Notes: a model not told the origin generated them from the letters alone. A DNA stretch of 64,000 bases from G963666945 sp963666945 (GCA_963666945.2 CAXXRT010000004.1:1-64000), one strand, 5' to 3'; positions 35,541 to 45,796 are shown, numbered from the stretch's first letter. Made by a program: numbers and translations.

Positions 35541-35875
35541 TTGTTTAGATGTTTTGCTTTTGCAGATTTCCCTGCAATAGTTAAGTGATACATTAAGGAA
35601 CCGACATGATATGGGATAACAACATTCAAGTGAAATGCGGATTAAAGCATATCATTAAAGGTTCATTACTATGTTTTTAGTTTTAGTTGTTTCTGTTTTT
35701 GGGTTCATTTAACGGTAAGAATATCCCGACATTTGAAAAGTATATGGAAGTGTTTGTATTTGTTTTACAGTACTTCAACTTGCCTGACAAAAATGTATAG
35801 ATACTATTATTAAATGAAAATAAAATATATAGATATTTCCTTGTTAAAAAAAACTGGAGTATGTCTATATATCCG
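35541..35875. other. 335-bp intergenic region
   Basis: AT-rich leader of the TonB receptor gene. I see no convincing gene, repeat or hairpin; a low-complexity 81-codon minus frame at 35683-35928 overlaps it but looks accidental. Confidence 0.5.
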
Positions 35876-36244
35876 TTAAATGAAAGAATATGAAGGAGGG
35901 CCTCTTTGTGACGGCTTGAGTGATACAATTCTGAATAAGCGTTCCTTGTACTGGTAGTATTGTACTTTTTTTACAATTGTGAAAAAAGTCAGGGCCAGTA
36001 CCGGGCTTAAAAGAAATATTCCGAATCCCTGAGTTATTGTATATTCGAAATTAGTATGTTTGTGTGTTTTGAACGGAAGATTGTCTGCAGATTTACTGAA
36101 GGGGTGGGCGTGGGTTATTACTGTATTATGATCTACTATATGCGAGTGCAGGTAAACTGCATTGTTTATAGTGATTGCAGTAACCAGACTTAATAGCAGA
36201 ATAGCTATTCCCTTTCTTATATGTGCAGTATTCACAATTTTCAC
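35876..36244 (-). CDS. Small His-rich membrane protein upstream of TonB receptor
   Basis: 122 aa. One N-terminal membrane helix or signal (about 11-30, GIAILLLSLVTAITINNAVY) is followed by a His-rich segment (HSHIVDHNTVITHAHPFSK, then FKTHKHTNF). A second helix (about 72-90, GFGIFLLSPVLALTFFTIVK) leads into a basic tail. The histidines would face the periplasm if the first helix is a signal anchor. It lies 335 bp upstream of the receptor gene in the same direction. I do not know the family name. A metal-binding or metal-sensing accessory role is inferred from composition and context. Confidence 0.7.
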   Translation of the reverse strand: MKIVNTAHIRKGIAILLLSLVTAITINNAVYLHSHIVDHNTVITHAHPFSKSADNLPFKTHKHTNFEYTITQGFGIFLLSPVLALTFFTIVKKVQYYQYKERLFRIVSLKPSQRGPPSYSFI

Positions 36245-36334
36245 ATTGCGAATATATGAGTTTTTATTTAGAATTAATCAAGTTAAGAAGATTTTAACAA
36301 TAGGTTAACATATCAATCGGAGATGTTAGTTTTG

Positions 36335-37312
36335 TTATTCTATATACGTTTCAATTAGTTTTGTTTTTTTAGCAGGGAATAAGGATACAGAGTCGAAACA
36401 TGCCGGGAGTAATACTGTTTCTCCTTTGTTAACTCTTGTTTTTTCTTCTCCCTGGTAGTCTATATAAAATTCACCCTCCAGGCACATGTATATGACAAAG
36501 GAGTCGAGCATGTCGTAGTCTCTTGTTATTTCTTTATCGAAAGAGATAATGTTGCTTGTGAAGTACGGTGACCTGTTAATATTGACCGGGCTGTTATTTT
36601 TTGATAGATAGTCTGTTTTATGCTTTTCCTGAATGCTGTAATCAAGTATATCCTTGGCCAGATCGTTGTTGAGTTCACGGAAATTGCCGTCCTTGTCTTT
36701 CCTGTTGAAATCGTAGATACGGTATGTGATATCCGATGTCTGTTGTATTTCTGCCAGTATAATGTTTTTACCTATGGAGTGTATTTTGCCCGATGGAATA
36801 AAATAAACATCTCCTGGTTTTACTTTTTCCCTGTGAAGTATCTCTTCTATTGAGTTGTTTTTAATTCTGTTTATGAATTCTTCTTCATCGGTGTCCTTAT
36901 TGAAACCAAGAGTCAGCTCGGAATCGTTGTCGGCATCGATAATATACCACATCTCATTTTTACCGTAGGCCTTATGTCTCTTTTTTGCTGTGTCGTCGTC
37001 GGGATGAACCTGTATGGAGCTGGGCTCTTTTGAGTCTATAAATTTTACCAGCAGAGGGAATTCAACACCGAAATTATCGTATATTTTATCTCCAACGAGT
37101 TCTCCCATGTATATCTCAATAAGCTCCTGGAGATTGTTGTCTTCCAGAAAACCATTTGCAACAACAGATATGTTATCCTGTATTGCAGAAATCTCCCAGC
37201 TTTCTCCTGTATCCGTATTGGGGTCGGTATTTTTATTTAGATCTGTGTTCAGTCGTTTCCCCCCCCAGATTCTCTCTTTATATATTGGCTTGAACTTTAA
37301 AGGATATAGCAT
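36335..37312 (-). CDS. manA: Mannose-6-phosphate isomerase, class I
   Basis: 325-aa zinc enzyme interconverting mannose-6-phosphate and fructose-6-phosphate. Family motifs are RIWGGKRLN near the start, GESWEIS, the metal-ligand segment SIQVHPDDDTAKKRH, KNEMWYII, and PGDVYFIPSGKIHSIG. The C-terminal cupin strands include KGETVLLPACFDSVSL. Length fits the short bacterial form. It is transcribed alone, with AT-rich DNA on both sides. Confidence 0.95.
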   Translation of the reverse strand: MLYPLKFKPIYKERIWGGKRLNTDLNKNTDPNTDTGESWEISAIQDNISVVANGFLEDNNLQELIEIYMGELVGDKIYDNFGVEFPLLVKFIDSKEPSSIQVHPDDDTAKKRHKAYGKNEMWYIIDADNDSELTLGFNKDTDEEEFINRIKNNSIEEILHREKVKPGDVYFIPSGKIHSIGKNIILAEIQQTSDITYRIYDFNRKDKDGNFRELNNDLAKDILDYSIQEKHKTDYLSKNNSPVNINRSPYFTSNIISFDKEITRDYDMLDSFVIYMCLEGEFYIDYQGEEKTRVNKGETVLLPACFDSVSLFPAKKTKLIETYIE

Positions 37313-37491
37313 AATTTGAAATTGATTTTTGTTTCTTGCTCACAAATATATATAAAAAAACAGGGAAATAACAGAGATCAGTCGGCAGGTATGTTATAAA
37401 AATGTAATTGTGATCTTTTTTCAACTTATTTAAAAAATAATAAACAGTTGATATTTTTTTATGCTAATTTTACGTGTTGATTTGATGTAAA

Positions 37492-38619
37492 ATGTTTATG
37501 AAAAAATACCGGATTATGATTAGGATTATCAGAAGTTTAGTTTTATTGTCCTTGTTGTTTTGTGCCTGTTCAGGCGGTGACAATAATAATGATACAGATT
37601 TTGAATTGACTAGTGATGTTTTAACCAAGGGTTATTGGTATTCGAATTTTGCTCTTGACGATAATTATATTGCTGATGATGATCTTGTGGCCTATGAGTT
37701 TTCCCGTAACGGATCTATAGTGTCAATGAATATGGGGGGGAAGACCGAGGAGGTTGTCGGGCAATGGAAAATGGAAGGGGAGTATCTCTCTGTTGTCATA
37801 GGGGGAAGTGCTGAACAATGGAGGATTGTTGAAGAAGATAGTCATGAGTATAAGCTGAAATTTTATGTAGGTAATAATTCTTTCAGGGAGTTCTACAGTA
37901 GTTACGATTTTATTTACGGATTGTCTGCCGATGCCTTTGTTGTAAACGAGTATCTTCTGGATAATGGTTACCAGAAGAAAAGAAGGTATGGCTACAGGGT
38001 GAGCGGAAGAGATATAGGTGCTGTAAAGGCACTGTTCCCAGAGAGGGCTGTTTCTTTGACAGAGGTCAATGGGGTGTATGTTCAGGATGAAAAAGATATA
38101 GATGCTTCCGGGGATTATCTTGATTTGTCCGGGTCTGTTGAGAAAAAGATAAGGTTTTGTTTGAGCTTTGGCAAGTCGAAGGTGAAGCTCTCCGATATGG
38201 TTTATGATGAGAATATCGATCATTTGAATTACTATAATATAGAACTAACACACTCCATAGGCAGCGATAAGGTGTTAGTTAAATGGGGCGAAATGGAAAA
38301 TATAGATCAGAGCATGTCGGAAAGATTGCGTTACAGGGTAGAGTTGTACCCCGAGGCGGATGGTGACATAGATATGAATAGGCCTGCTTTTGTAAGTGGA
38401 AACATACAGCCTGATGAGAACAGTTTTGAGATAAAGGCAGGAATAAACGGGGCAAATGGCAGTAAGCCTGACTTTACGGTTCTTTCCGAGGGGGACAACT
38501 ATTATGTGGTGTTGTCGGCAATACTCTACGAGCCGGGAATAGATCCTGATTTTGGTACTTATAAGGATATAAATATTCAGGCTATATCAAGCTTTACAAA
38601 AAAGGGAAGTCAGTGGTAA
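37492..38619 (+). CDS. Hypothetical lipoprotein, lipocalin-like N-terminal part
   Basis: 375 aa. Lipoprotein signal with Cys at 24/26 (LLFCACSGG). The first 110 residues after it have the pattern of small lipocalin-like domains of Bacteroidota (TKGYWYSNFALDD, VAYEFSRNGSIVSMN, GQWKMEGEYLSVVIGG, YKLKFYVGN). The C-terminal 150 residues look like an all-beta, fibronectin-type-III-like domain (NIELTHSIGSDKVLVKW...YRVELYPEADGD). No recognised family. Its stop touches the stop of the convergent hydrolase gene. Start 37492; ATG 37498 is also possible. Confidence 0.78.
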   Translation: MFMKKYRIMIRIIRSLVLLSLLFCACSGGDNNNDTDFELTSDVLTKGYWYSNFALDDNYIADDDLVAYEFSRNGSIVSMNMGGKTEEVVGQWKMEGEYLSVVIGGSAEQWRIVEEDSHEYKLKFYVGNNSFREFYSSYDFIYGLSADAFVVNEYLLDNGYQKKRRYGYRVSGRDIGAVKALFPERAVSLTEVNGVYVQDEKDIDASGDYLDLSGSVEKKIRFCLSFGKSKVKLSDMVYDENIDHLNYYNIELTHSIGSDKVLVKWGEMENIDQSMSERLRYRVELYPEADGDIDMNRPAFVSGNIQPDENSFEIKAGINGANGSKPDFTVLSEGDNYYVVLSAILYEPGIDPDFGTYKDINIQAISSFTKKGSQW

Positions 38620-39405
38620 TTATTTGAGAAAATTATTGATAGTTTCTATAAGTGTTTCCGGTTGTTCCGTATGTATCCAGTGACCACAATGAGGTATGGA
38701 AACAAGCTCGGCAGCCGGGAATGTTTTTTTTATGCATTCCATATCGTCTTGTTCTATGTAGTCGGAATTCTCTGCTTTTATAAACAGTGTGGGCTTTGAA
38801 AAGAGATAGTCTCTTTTAAGTGAGTTTTCCATTATTTTATGGATATTCATACTTATGGATTCAATGTTTATTTTCCATTCGAACTTGCCATCTTTGCGCT
38901 TAATGTTTTTTAGTATGAACTGTCGTGTTGCAAAGTCTTTTATGTTTTTGGCAAAGTCATTGTCTATGTCCGTTCTTGATTTTTTCCCCTCGAAGCTGTA
39001 TGTCAGCATTTGTTTTATAATGACTCCATGGTTTTCCAGATGATGCTGGAATTCGGGTGTGTTATAGTTTTTAGGTGCTATATCTATAACAACAATTTTT
39101 TCTATTATTTCAGGGAACATACAAGCGAATTCCATTGCTACCTTGCCTCCCATGGAGTGTCCGATAATATTTATCTTTCTTGTGTTTAGAGAATCGGCCA
39201 GTTCCTTTATGTCTTTTGCCATTGCCTGGTAGCTGTGAATGGGGGAGTGCGGGGAGATACCGTGGTTTCTTAAGTCAGGTATTATGATGTTATACTTGCT
39301 ATTGATTTTTTTTGACAGAGAAAGCCAGTTGTCCGACGAGCCGTACAGGCCGTGAAGAATAAAAAGAGGTTCTCCCTGATTGATGCTCCTGTAATGTAGT
39401 TTCAT
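38620..39405 (-). CDS. Alpha/beta-hydrolase
   Basis: 261-aa esterase-like enzyme. The oxyanion region is LHGLYGSSDNW; the nucleophile elbow is GHSMGGKVA (Ser84). The acid is probably Asp in AENSDYIEQ, and the His lies in HCGHWIHTEQP near the C-terminus. Closest pattern is the YbfF/menaquinone-type small esterase group. No signal peptide, so cytoplasmic. Substrate unknown. Confidence 0.92.
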   Translation of the reverse strand: MKLHYRSINQGEPLFILHGLYGSSDNWLSLSKKINSKYNIIIPDLRNHGISPHSPIHSYQAMAKDIKELADSLNTRKINIIGHSMGGKVAMEFACMFPEIIEKIVVIDIAPKNYNTPEFQHHLENHGVIIKQMLTYSFEGKKSRTDIDNDFAKNIKDFATRQFILKNIKRKDGKFEWKINIESISMNIHKIMENSLKRDYLFSKPTLFIKAENSDYIEQDDMECIKKTFPAAELVSIPHCGHWIHTEQPETLIETINNFLK

Positions 39406-39552
39406 TTAAAATTAATCTTTGTTGTTGTTGTGTTCTCCCTCCTGGTTTTACAAAATTACTCTATTTATTAATATATCTTGTAATATTATTTTATTACTTT
39501 TATGGTATAGATAGTGTGATTTTTATGCTGTCGTGACTAAAAATATACAGAG

Positions 39553-40218
39553 ATGAAGGCTAAAAAACTTATTTCTGAAAATATACCCATAGTGAACCTG
39601 GAAGATACAGGATTTAAGGTTATTAATATGATGGATGCTTTTGGTGTTTCTCATTTGCCTGTGGTTCAGGATGATGTTTTTTTGGGGCTGCTTTCAGAGG
39701 AGGATATATATCAACACAGGGATTTAAACCTGCCCATATCGGATTATTCTTTGGTTGTTCAGGGTAATTATGTGTTTGACAGACAGCATATATATGATGT
39801 GGTGGGTATAGCTGCAAGAAAAAAACTTAGTATTGTACCTGTTGTCGAAGAGGGTCATATTTACATTGGATCGGTAGTGGTGTCGGAGCTATTGGGGGTA
39901 CTCGATGATCTTCTTTGTATTGAGGAGCCCGGTACTATATTGGTATTGGAGCTTAATAGTGTGGACTATTCTCTTTCAGAGATCTCTCAGATAATAGAAT
40001 ATAACGACTCAAAGGTATTGAGTTTATACGTTAAGAAGCATTCGGGCTCGAAGAAAATATTGCTTAGTATTAAGATTAAGTCGGATAATATTATATCGGT
40101 TATTGAGTCCTTTAATCGTTATGACTACGTGATAAAGGAGATTTATTCAAATGAGAATCACGACAGGGATATTTATGAAGACAGGTTTAATAATCTACTC
40201 AGGTATTTGGATATGTAG
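39553..40218 (+). CDS. CBS-domain protein upstream of nadK
   Basis: 221 aa with two CBS repeats (about 8-60, GVSHLPVVQDDVFLGLLSEEDI; and about 75-122, KLSIVPVVEEGHIYIGSVVVSELL), followed by an ACT-like C-terminal region (GTILVLELNSVDYSLSEISQI). Such modules bind adenine nucleotides. The gene is the first in the nadK-DUF6089-uppS-bamA run, in line with the arrangement in other Bacteroidota. Target unknown. Confidence 0.88.
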   Translation: MKAKKLISENIPIVNLEDTGFKVINMMDAFGVSHLPVVQDDVFLGLLSEEDIYQHRDLNLPISDYSLVVQGNYVFDRQHIYDVVGIAARKKLSIVPVVEEGHIYIGSVVVSELLGVLDDLLCIEEPGTILVLELNSVDYSLSEISQIIEYNDSKVLSLYVKKHSGSKKILLSIKIKSDNIISVIESFNRYDYVIKEIYSNENHDRDIYEDRFNNLLRYLDM

Positions 40219-40311
40219 TGATTTAAATTCCATAATTTATTTATATTCTTTACGAAAATGTTTTTGGAATAGTATTTTTGTTGGATAGTAATTATTAAAA
40301 TAAGATAGCGG

Positions 40312-41193
40312 ATGCGAATAGCCATATTTGGGAAGAGGATAGGAGAAGATTTTTTACCTGTTTTTTCTTTAATGATATCGAAATTAAAGAGCTGTGATGT
40401 AGATGTATGGGTTTATAAGCCATTCTATGACTATTTGTCTTTTGAGCTTAAATATAGTCTGGAGGATATTCATTTATTTTCTTCACATGAAAATATTAAG
40501 GGCTGTGTGGATATGGTATTCAGTGTGGGAGGAGACGGTACTTTTCTTGATTCGGTTATGATAGTAAGGGATTCAGGTATCCCTATAGTTGGTATCAACA
40601 GTGGAAGATTGGGGTTTCTGGCCAATATAGCAAAGGAAGATGTTGAGAATGCCATAGAAGAAATTATTAGGGGCAATTACAGTATTGAAAGTCGTCAGGT
40701 GCTTAAGCTTGAGGCCACAAACGGTCAGTTCTCCGAGTTTCATTATGCATTGAATGATTTAACGGTGCAAAAGAGTGATAATCTTTCTATGATTACCGTC
40801 CACGTATATGTGAATGAGGAATATCTTGCTTCCTATTGGGCTGACGGACTTATTGTGGCTACCCCTACCGGTTCCACCGCGTATAGTCTGAGTGCCGGGG
40901 GACCCATAGTTGTTCCTGGTTCCGATGCATTGCTTATTACTCCTATATGTCCCCATAATCTTACTTTCCGGCCAGTGATGGTTCCCTTTGATAACAAAAT
41001 AAGACTTAAGGTAGAGGGAAGAAGTTCTAATTTTCTGGTTTCCCTGGATTCAAGATCAGAGGTGTTTTCCTCAGAGGATGAATTTGTAGTGACTAAAGCC
41101 GGATTTAGTATCAGCGTGCTTAAGCTTGAGGGGCACGATTTTTATACAACGCTAAGGAATAAGTTGATGTGGGGGGCAGATAAAAGGAATTGA
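40312..41193 (+). CDS. nadK: NAD kinase
   Basis: 293 aa; phosphorylates NAD to NADP. The diacylglycerol-kinase-like GGDGT (73-77) is followed by GINSGRLGFLANI, NDLTV, and the signature TPTGSTAYSLSAGGPIV, all expected and intact. Second gene of the envelope block. Confidence 0.98.
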   Translation: MRIAIFGKRIGEDFLPVFSLMISKLKSCDVDVWVYKPFYDYLSFELKYSLEDIHLFSSHENIKGCVDMVFSVGGDGTFLDSVMIVRDSGIPIVGINSGRLGFLANIAKEDVENAIEEIIRGNYSIESRQVLKLEATNGQFSEFHYALNDLTVQKSDNLSMITVHVYVNEEYLASYWADGLIVATPTGSTAYSLSAGGPIVVPGSDALLITPICPHNLTFRPVMVPFDNKIRLKVEGRSSNFLVSLDSRSEVFSSEDEFVVTKAGFSISVLKLEGHDFYTTLRNKLMWGADKRN

Positions 41194-41287
41194 TTGTTGC
41201 AGTGTCTATTAGTTTTTTTGAGATATTATATTAATTTTGTTGCTGTTTTATAGTTTTCTGAGAGAGAAAAAATAAACATAAGAGTTT

Positions 41288-41947
41288 ATGAGGTTGTTTT
41301 TTGTCGTTTTGCTTTTTATATCATCTTTTGTTAATGCACAGTCAGATTCCGAGATGGGAGTTATTGGCGGAGCTGCATATTATTTGGGGGATATAAATAT
41401 GTCGAGGCATTTCTACAGGTCTTCCCCTGCTCTTGGTGTTATTTACAAGAAGAACTTTACTGACAGATATGCTTTAAGGATAAATGCTTTGTTTACTGAG
41501 CTGAGCGGTAGGGATAGTGATTTCTCAAATGAGGTTCAGAAGCTTAGAGACCATTCTTTTGAATCTAAGCTGATGGATGTGGCAGCGGGATTTGAATTTA
41601 ATTTTAAGCCTTTCTGGTTGCCCAGGCAAGCCGGCACATATGGCTGGACACCATACGTGTATGCAGGGCTTGGTTATACGGTGGCCAAGTCGGATTCAGG
41701 CTTGAATATACCCCTTGGCGCAGGTTTGAAATTTTTGCTTAAGGGGAATATAATATGCGGTGTGGAGTGGTGTTTCAGGAAGACTTTTACGGACAAGCTG
41801 GACTATTTGGCTGATCCCTGGAATGCAGGTGAAAAGAATGTGATTATTAATAACGATTGGTATTCTTATTTTGGTTTGACCCTTACCTATAGATTTCCTG
41901 CGGATAAGGCTTGTGATTTTTTTGATAAATTATTTAAAAATATATGA
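41288..41947 (+). CDS. DUF6089-family outer-membrane beta-barrel protein
   Basis: 219 aa with signal peptide ending at SFVNAQS. It is a beta-rich protein with features of a small barrel: GVIGGAAYYLGDINMSRHF at the start, alternating aromatic strands (YGWTPYVYAGLGYTV), ICGVEWCFRKTFTDKLDYL, and a final DWYSYFGLTLTYRF. Its stop overlaps the start of uppS by 4 bp (ATGA). Its constant place between nadK and uppS-bamA in Bacteroidota suggests a link to envelope assembly, but the role is unknown. Confidence 0.9.
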   Translation: MRLFFVVLLFISSFVNAQSDSEMGVIGGAAYYLGDINMSRHFYRSSPALGVIYKKNFTDRYALRINALFTELSGRDSDFSNEVQKLRDHSFESKLMDVAAGFEFNFKPFWLPRQAGTYGWTPYVYAGLGYTVAKSDSGLNIPLGAGLKFLLKGNIICGVEWCFRKTFTDKLDYLADPWNAGEKNVIINNDWYSYFGLTLTYRFPADKACDFFDKLFKNI

Positions 41948-42687
41948 TAGAGAAGGATAATTTGGATTTGCAGAAAGTTCCCTCCCATGTTGCCATCATA
42001 ATGGATGGAAATGGACGCTGGGCTAAGGCAAGAGGAGAACATCGGGTGGTTGGTCACCAGCATGGAGTGATGGCGGTAAAGCGCACGGTTAAGGCATGTG
42101 TGGATCTGGGTGTTAAATATCTAACCTTGTATGCTTTCTCTACGGAAAACTGGAACAGACCACAGGAAGAGGTCGATGCATTGATGGAGCTTATGGTTGA
42201 GGCAATAGTAGGGGAGGTCGATTCCCTGCATGAACAAAACATCAGGCTTATGGCTATAGGTGATTTGCAGAAACTGCCTATGAAGGTGAGGGATATGCTG
42301 CAGAAAGCAATGGACAAGACTGCCTCTAATACAAAACTTAACCTTGTGCTGGCCTTAAGCTACAGCTCGAGATGGGAAATTATTAATGCTGTCAAATTGT
42401 TAAATCAGGAGATACAGGAGGGTAGTCTTAATGTTGAAGATATTAATGAGGATATGTTTTCTTCGTATCTTACAACTAAAGGTATACCTGAGCCTGAATT
42501 ATTGATAAGAACAAGTGGTGAATGCCGCCTGAGTAACTTTCTGTTATGGCAGTTAGCATATACTGAATTTTATTTTATAGAAAAATTTTGGCCGGATTTT
42601 CAAAAAGAAGACTTATATTTGGCTGTTTACAATTTTCAGCAGAGAGAAAGACGTTTTGGAAAAACTAGTGATCAATTAAAAAAGTAG
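41944..42687 (+). CDS. uppS: Isoprenyl transferase (undecaprenyl diphosphate synthase)
   Basis: 247 aa; makes the C55 lipid carrier for peptidoglycan and O-antigen. Catalytic Asp21 sits in IIMDGNGRWAKARG. Other hallmarks: TLYAFSTENWNRP, LNLVLALSYSSRWEI, and the C-terminal LLIRTSGECRLSNFLLWQLAYTE. The gene is translationally coupled to the preceding DUF6089 gene and followed 5 bp later by bamA. Confidence 0.98.
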   Translation: MIEKDNLDLQKVPSHVAIIMDGNGRWAKARGEHRVVGHQHGVMAVKRTVKACVDLGVKYLTLYAFSTENWNRPQEEVDALMELMVEAIVGEVDSLHEQNIRLMAIGDLQKLPMKVRDMLQKAMDKTASNTKLNLVLALSYSSRWEIINAVKLLNQEIQEGSLNVEDINEDMFSSYLTTKGIPEPELLIRTSGECRLSNFLLWQLAYTEFYFIEKFWPDFQKEDLYLAVYNFQQRERRFGKTSDQLKK

Positions 42688-42692
42688 TTAGA

Positions 42693-45231
42693 ATGATTAA
42701 AAAGACGACCCTTATATTAAGCCTTTTATTATTATTTTTTGTCGATGCATTTTCTCAGGATACAATTTTTAATCCTGATATTTATTATTCTACTCCTGCA
42801 AGGTACGAGATTGGTGGAGTTGAAATAGAGGGTATAAAGTATCTGGATGAGGACGTGTTGATACAGCTTTCCGGGTTGACTGTTGGTTCTTCAGTTATTG
42901 TTCCCGGCGATGTAATAACAAAAGCAATAAAGAAATTATACTCGCAGGGGCTTTTCTCTGATGTGAAAATAATTGCCACAAAGATAGTAGGTGAAAAAAT
43001 ATTTTTAAAGATATTTTTACAGGAACGTTCCAGGCTTTCTCATATTAACTACATAGGGGCTAAAAAAGCTGAGGAAACTAAGCTTAGGGACAGGGTTAAG
43101 CTCCAGGCAGGCACGCAGGTTACTGACAATCTTATTATTAATACAAAGTATATTATAGAAAAATATTACAAGGAAAAAGGTTTCTATAATATCGGAATTG
43201 ATATTGTTCAGCGTGATGCTCCGGATAAGGAGAATTCCGTGATTCTGGATGTGAATATATCCAGAAAGAAAAAGATAAAGATTAAGAATATCTATATAAA
43301 CGGTAATAAGGAGGTTTCTGATGGTACTTTGAAAAAGGCTATGAAGAAGACCAAGGAAAAATCTTTGATTAACTTCTTTAAATCTGCCAAATATATAGAG
43401 GAAAATTACGATGAGGATAAGATTCTTCTTGTCGAGAAATATAATGAAAAGGGTTACAGGGATGCTGTGATTCTTTCTGATAGTATAAAGCAGATTTCAG
43501 AGGACAGGGTTGCTATTTATATAAATGTTGAAGAGGGAGATAAGTATTACTTTAATAATATTTCATGGAAGGGAAACACTGTTTATACTGCCTATCAGCT
43601 TGAAAGGGAATTAAAAATCCGCAAGGGTGATGTTTACAATAAGACTTTGCTGGACAAGAGGTTGAAAGAAGATGAGACCAGTGTGCATTCACTGTATCTT
43701 GATAATGGGTATCTTTTTTGTGAAATAGTGCCAATAGAGACTATCTCTGGTAAGGATTCCATTGATGTTGAAATAAGGATTGTTGAGAATGATCAGGCAA
43801 CTATTGACAGGGTTCTGATAAAGGGAAATACAAAAACACACGAACATGTTGCCCGCAGGGAGCTCTATACTTATCCCGGGGATCTGTTTAGTAAGACAGC
43901 AATAATAAGGAGTGCCAGGGAACTTGCTCAGCTTGGGCATTTCGACCCGGAGACGATATCTCCTGATGTGCAGCCAAATGTTGAGGCTGGTACTGTTGAT
44001 ATTATTTATTCTCTGGAAGAGAAGGCAAACGACCAGATAGAACTTTCTGGTGGTTGGGGTGCCGGCATGATTATTGGATCTGTTGGTCTTAAGTTCACCA
44101 ATTTCTCTGTACGTAATATATTTAAGAAAGAGGCATGGAGACCACTTCCTACCGGTGATGGACAGACATTGGGTCTTAAGGCACAGACAAATGGTAAATA
44201 TTATTCTTCTTTCAGTCTTTCCTTTGTTGAGCCTTGGTTGGGCGGAAAGAAAAGAAATTCCTTGTCATCTTCCATTTACTATAACCCACCAGACTGGTTT
44301 TAGTTCTGGTTACAGCGGTTACAGCGGTTATGGAGGTTATGGAAGCTATGGTATGGGAGCCTATGAGGATGAAAACAAGAAGATGGATGTTTTCGGTATT
44401 TCTCTTGGCCTGGGAAGAAGGGTTAAATGGCCTGATGACTGGTTTACTATTAGTAATGAGATCAGCTATCAGCGTTATGATTTAAAGAATTGGTATTACT
44501 ATGTTATTCAGAATGGACAGTCAAACAACTTAAGTTTTAGAACTGTAATTTCCAGAAATAGTACAGATAATCCATTGTATACACGTAATGGATCTGATTT
44601 TTCTTTTGCATTTTCGTTTACACCACCATATTCTTGGTTTACCGATACGGATTACTCCGAGGTTGGAGATCAGGAAAAGTATAATTGGATTGAATACCAC
44701 AAATGGGAATTTAAAGGTAAGATGTATACCCCTCTTACAGCCAATAAGAATACGCTTGTTCTTTACACTGGTCTTCAGTATGGTTTTCTTGGTTATTACG
44801 ACAAGGACCGCAGATCTCCTTTTGAAGGTTATGAAATGGGAGGGGACGGAATGTCCGGGTATAGTATGTATGGCAGGGAATATATTGGTTTAAGGGGGTA
44901 TGAAAATAGTTCCATAACAAGACAATATACAGATAGTGGAAAAAACGGGAACTTATATTCCAAACTGACAATGGAGTTAAGGTATCCTTTATCTCTTGCC
45001 CAATCGGCAACTATTTATGCTCTGGCATTTGTTGAGGCTGGTAATTCGTGGTACGACATTAAGCAGTTTAAGCCATTTGATCTTTACCGTTCTGCCGGTG
45101 TGGGTGTTAGGATATTCCTTCCTATGTTCGGGTTGCTGGGTATTGACTGGGGTTATGGATTTGATGATGTAACAGGTTATCCGGACGCAAATAAGGGGCA
45201 ATTCCACTTTGTACTAGGAAAACAGTTCTAA
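42693..45231 (+). CDS. bamA: Outer-membrane assembly protein BamA (Omp85), one +1 frame break
   Basis: The barrel inserts outer-membrane proteins. Signal peptide to AFSQ; the N-terminal two thirds are repeated POTRA domains (YEIGGVEIEGIKYLDEDVL; INYIGAKKAEETKLRD; IKNIYINGNKEVSDGTLKK; VLIKGNTKTHEHVARRELY). The barrel starts in frame 1 (LSGGWGAGMIIGSVGLKF, SFVEPWLGGKKRNS). At 44283-44284 a surplus A shifts the frame. The rest, including a Gly/Tyr-rich GYSGYSGYGGYGSYG loop, RGYEN and the terminal FHFVLGKQF, is in the frame ending at 45231. Corrected length is about 845 aa, which is normal. Because BamA is essential, a sequence error is more likely than a true null gene. Confidence 0.88.
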
Positions 45232-45268
45232 TTATATTAAACTTTTTTAACGGATAAAATTATTTTAA

Positions 45269-45796
45269 ATGCGAAAACTACTGATAATTTTATTATTTTT
45301 GTTGGGAGGCTGTCATTTAGTGATGTCTCAAACGCGTTATGCTTTTGTTGATACTGATTATATTTTGAGTAATATTCCAGAATATAAAACGGCCAAGGAA
45401 CAACTTGATGTATTTTCCAATGGTTGGGAGAAGGAAATAAAAGATCAGCATGCTGTTATTGAAAATATGTACAAACAGTTTAAGGTGGATCAGATATTTT
45501 TATCTCCTGCAATGAAGGAAAAAAGAGAAAAGGAGATTGCTCAGTTGGAGTATGAAGTAAGTGAATTGCAACAGAAATACTTTGGGAAGGGAGGAGAATT
45601 GTTTAAAAAGCGCGAGCAATTGGTTAAGCCTGTCTTGGATGATGTTTTTGAGGCTATAAAAGAAATTGCGGTTGAGGGGAATTATGGTGCAATTTTTGAC
45701 AGATCACAGGGTGTGAATGTAGTGTATTTTTCGCCCAAGCTGGATAAAAGCGATAAGGTACTTGAAAAACTAGGTTATAAGAAGAAAAGAAAATAA
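45269..45796 (+). CDS. OmpH/Skp-family periplasmic chaperone (first copy)
   Basis: 175 aa. Signal peptide with possible lipobox (LLGGCHLVMSQT); then the Skp core: RYAFVDTDYILSNIPEYKTAKEQLD, a long coiled coil (about 45-120) and the returning strand YGAIFDRSQGVNVVYFSPKLDKS. It ends with a Lys-rich tail. It escorts outer-membrane proteins to BamA, encoded just upstream; a second paralogue follows 21 bp later. Confidence 0.93.
   Translation: MRKLLIILLFLLGGCHLVMSQTRYAFVDTDYILSNIPEYKTAKEQLDVFSNGWEKEIKDQHAVIENMYKQFKVDQIFLSPAMKEKREKEIAQLEYEVSELQQKYFGKGGELFKKREQLVKPVLDDVFEAIKEIAVEGNYGAIFDRSQGVNVVYFSPKLDKSDKVLEKLGYKKKRK

Noticed and set aside
35683..35928. 81-codon minus-strand frame between the TonB receptor and the His-rich protein
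   Set aside because: Low complexity, overlaps the end of the His-rich gene, and no recognisable features.
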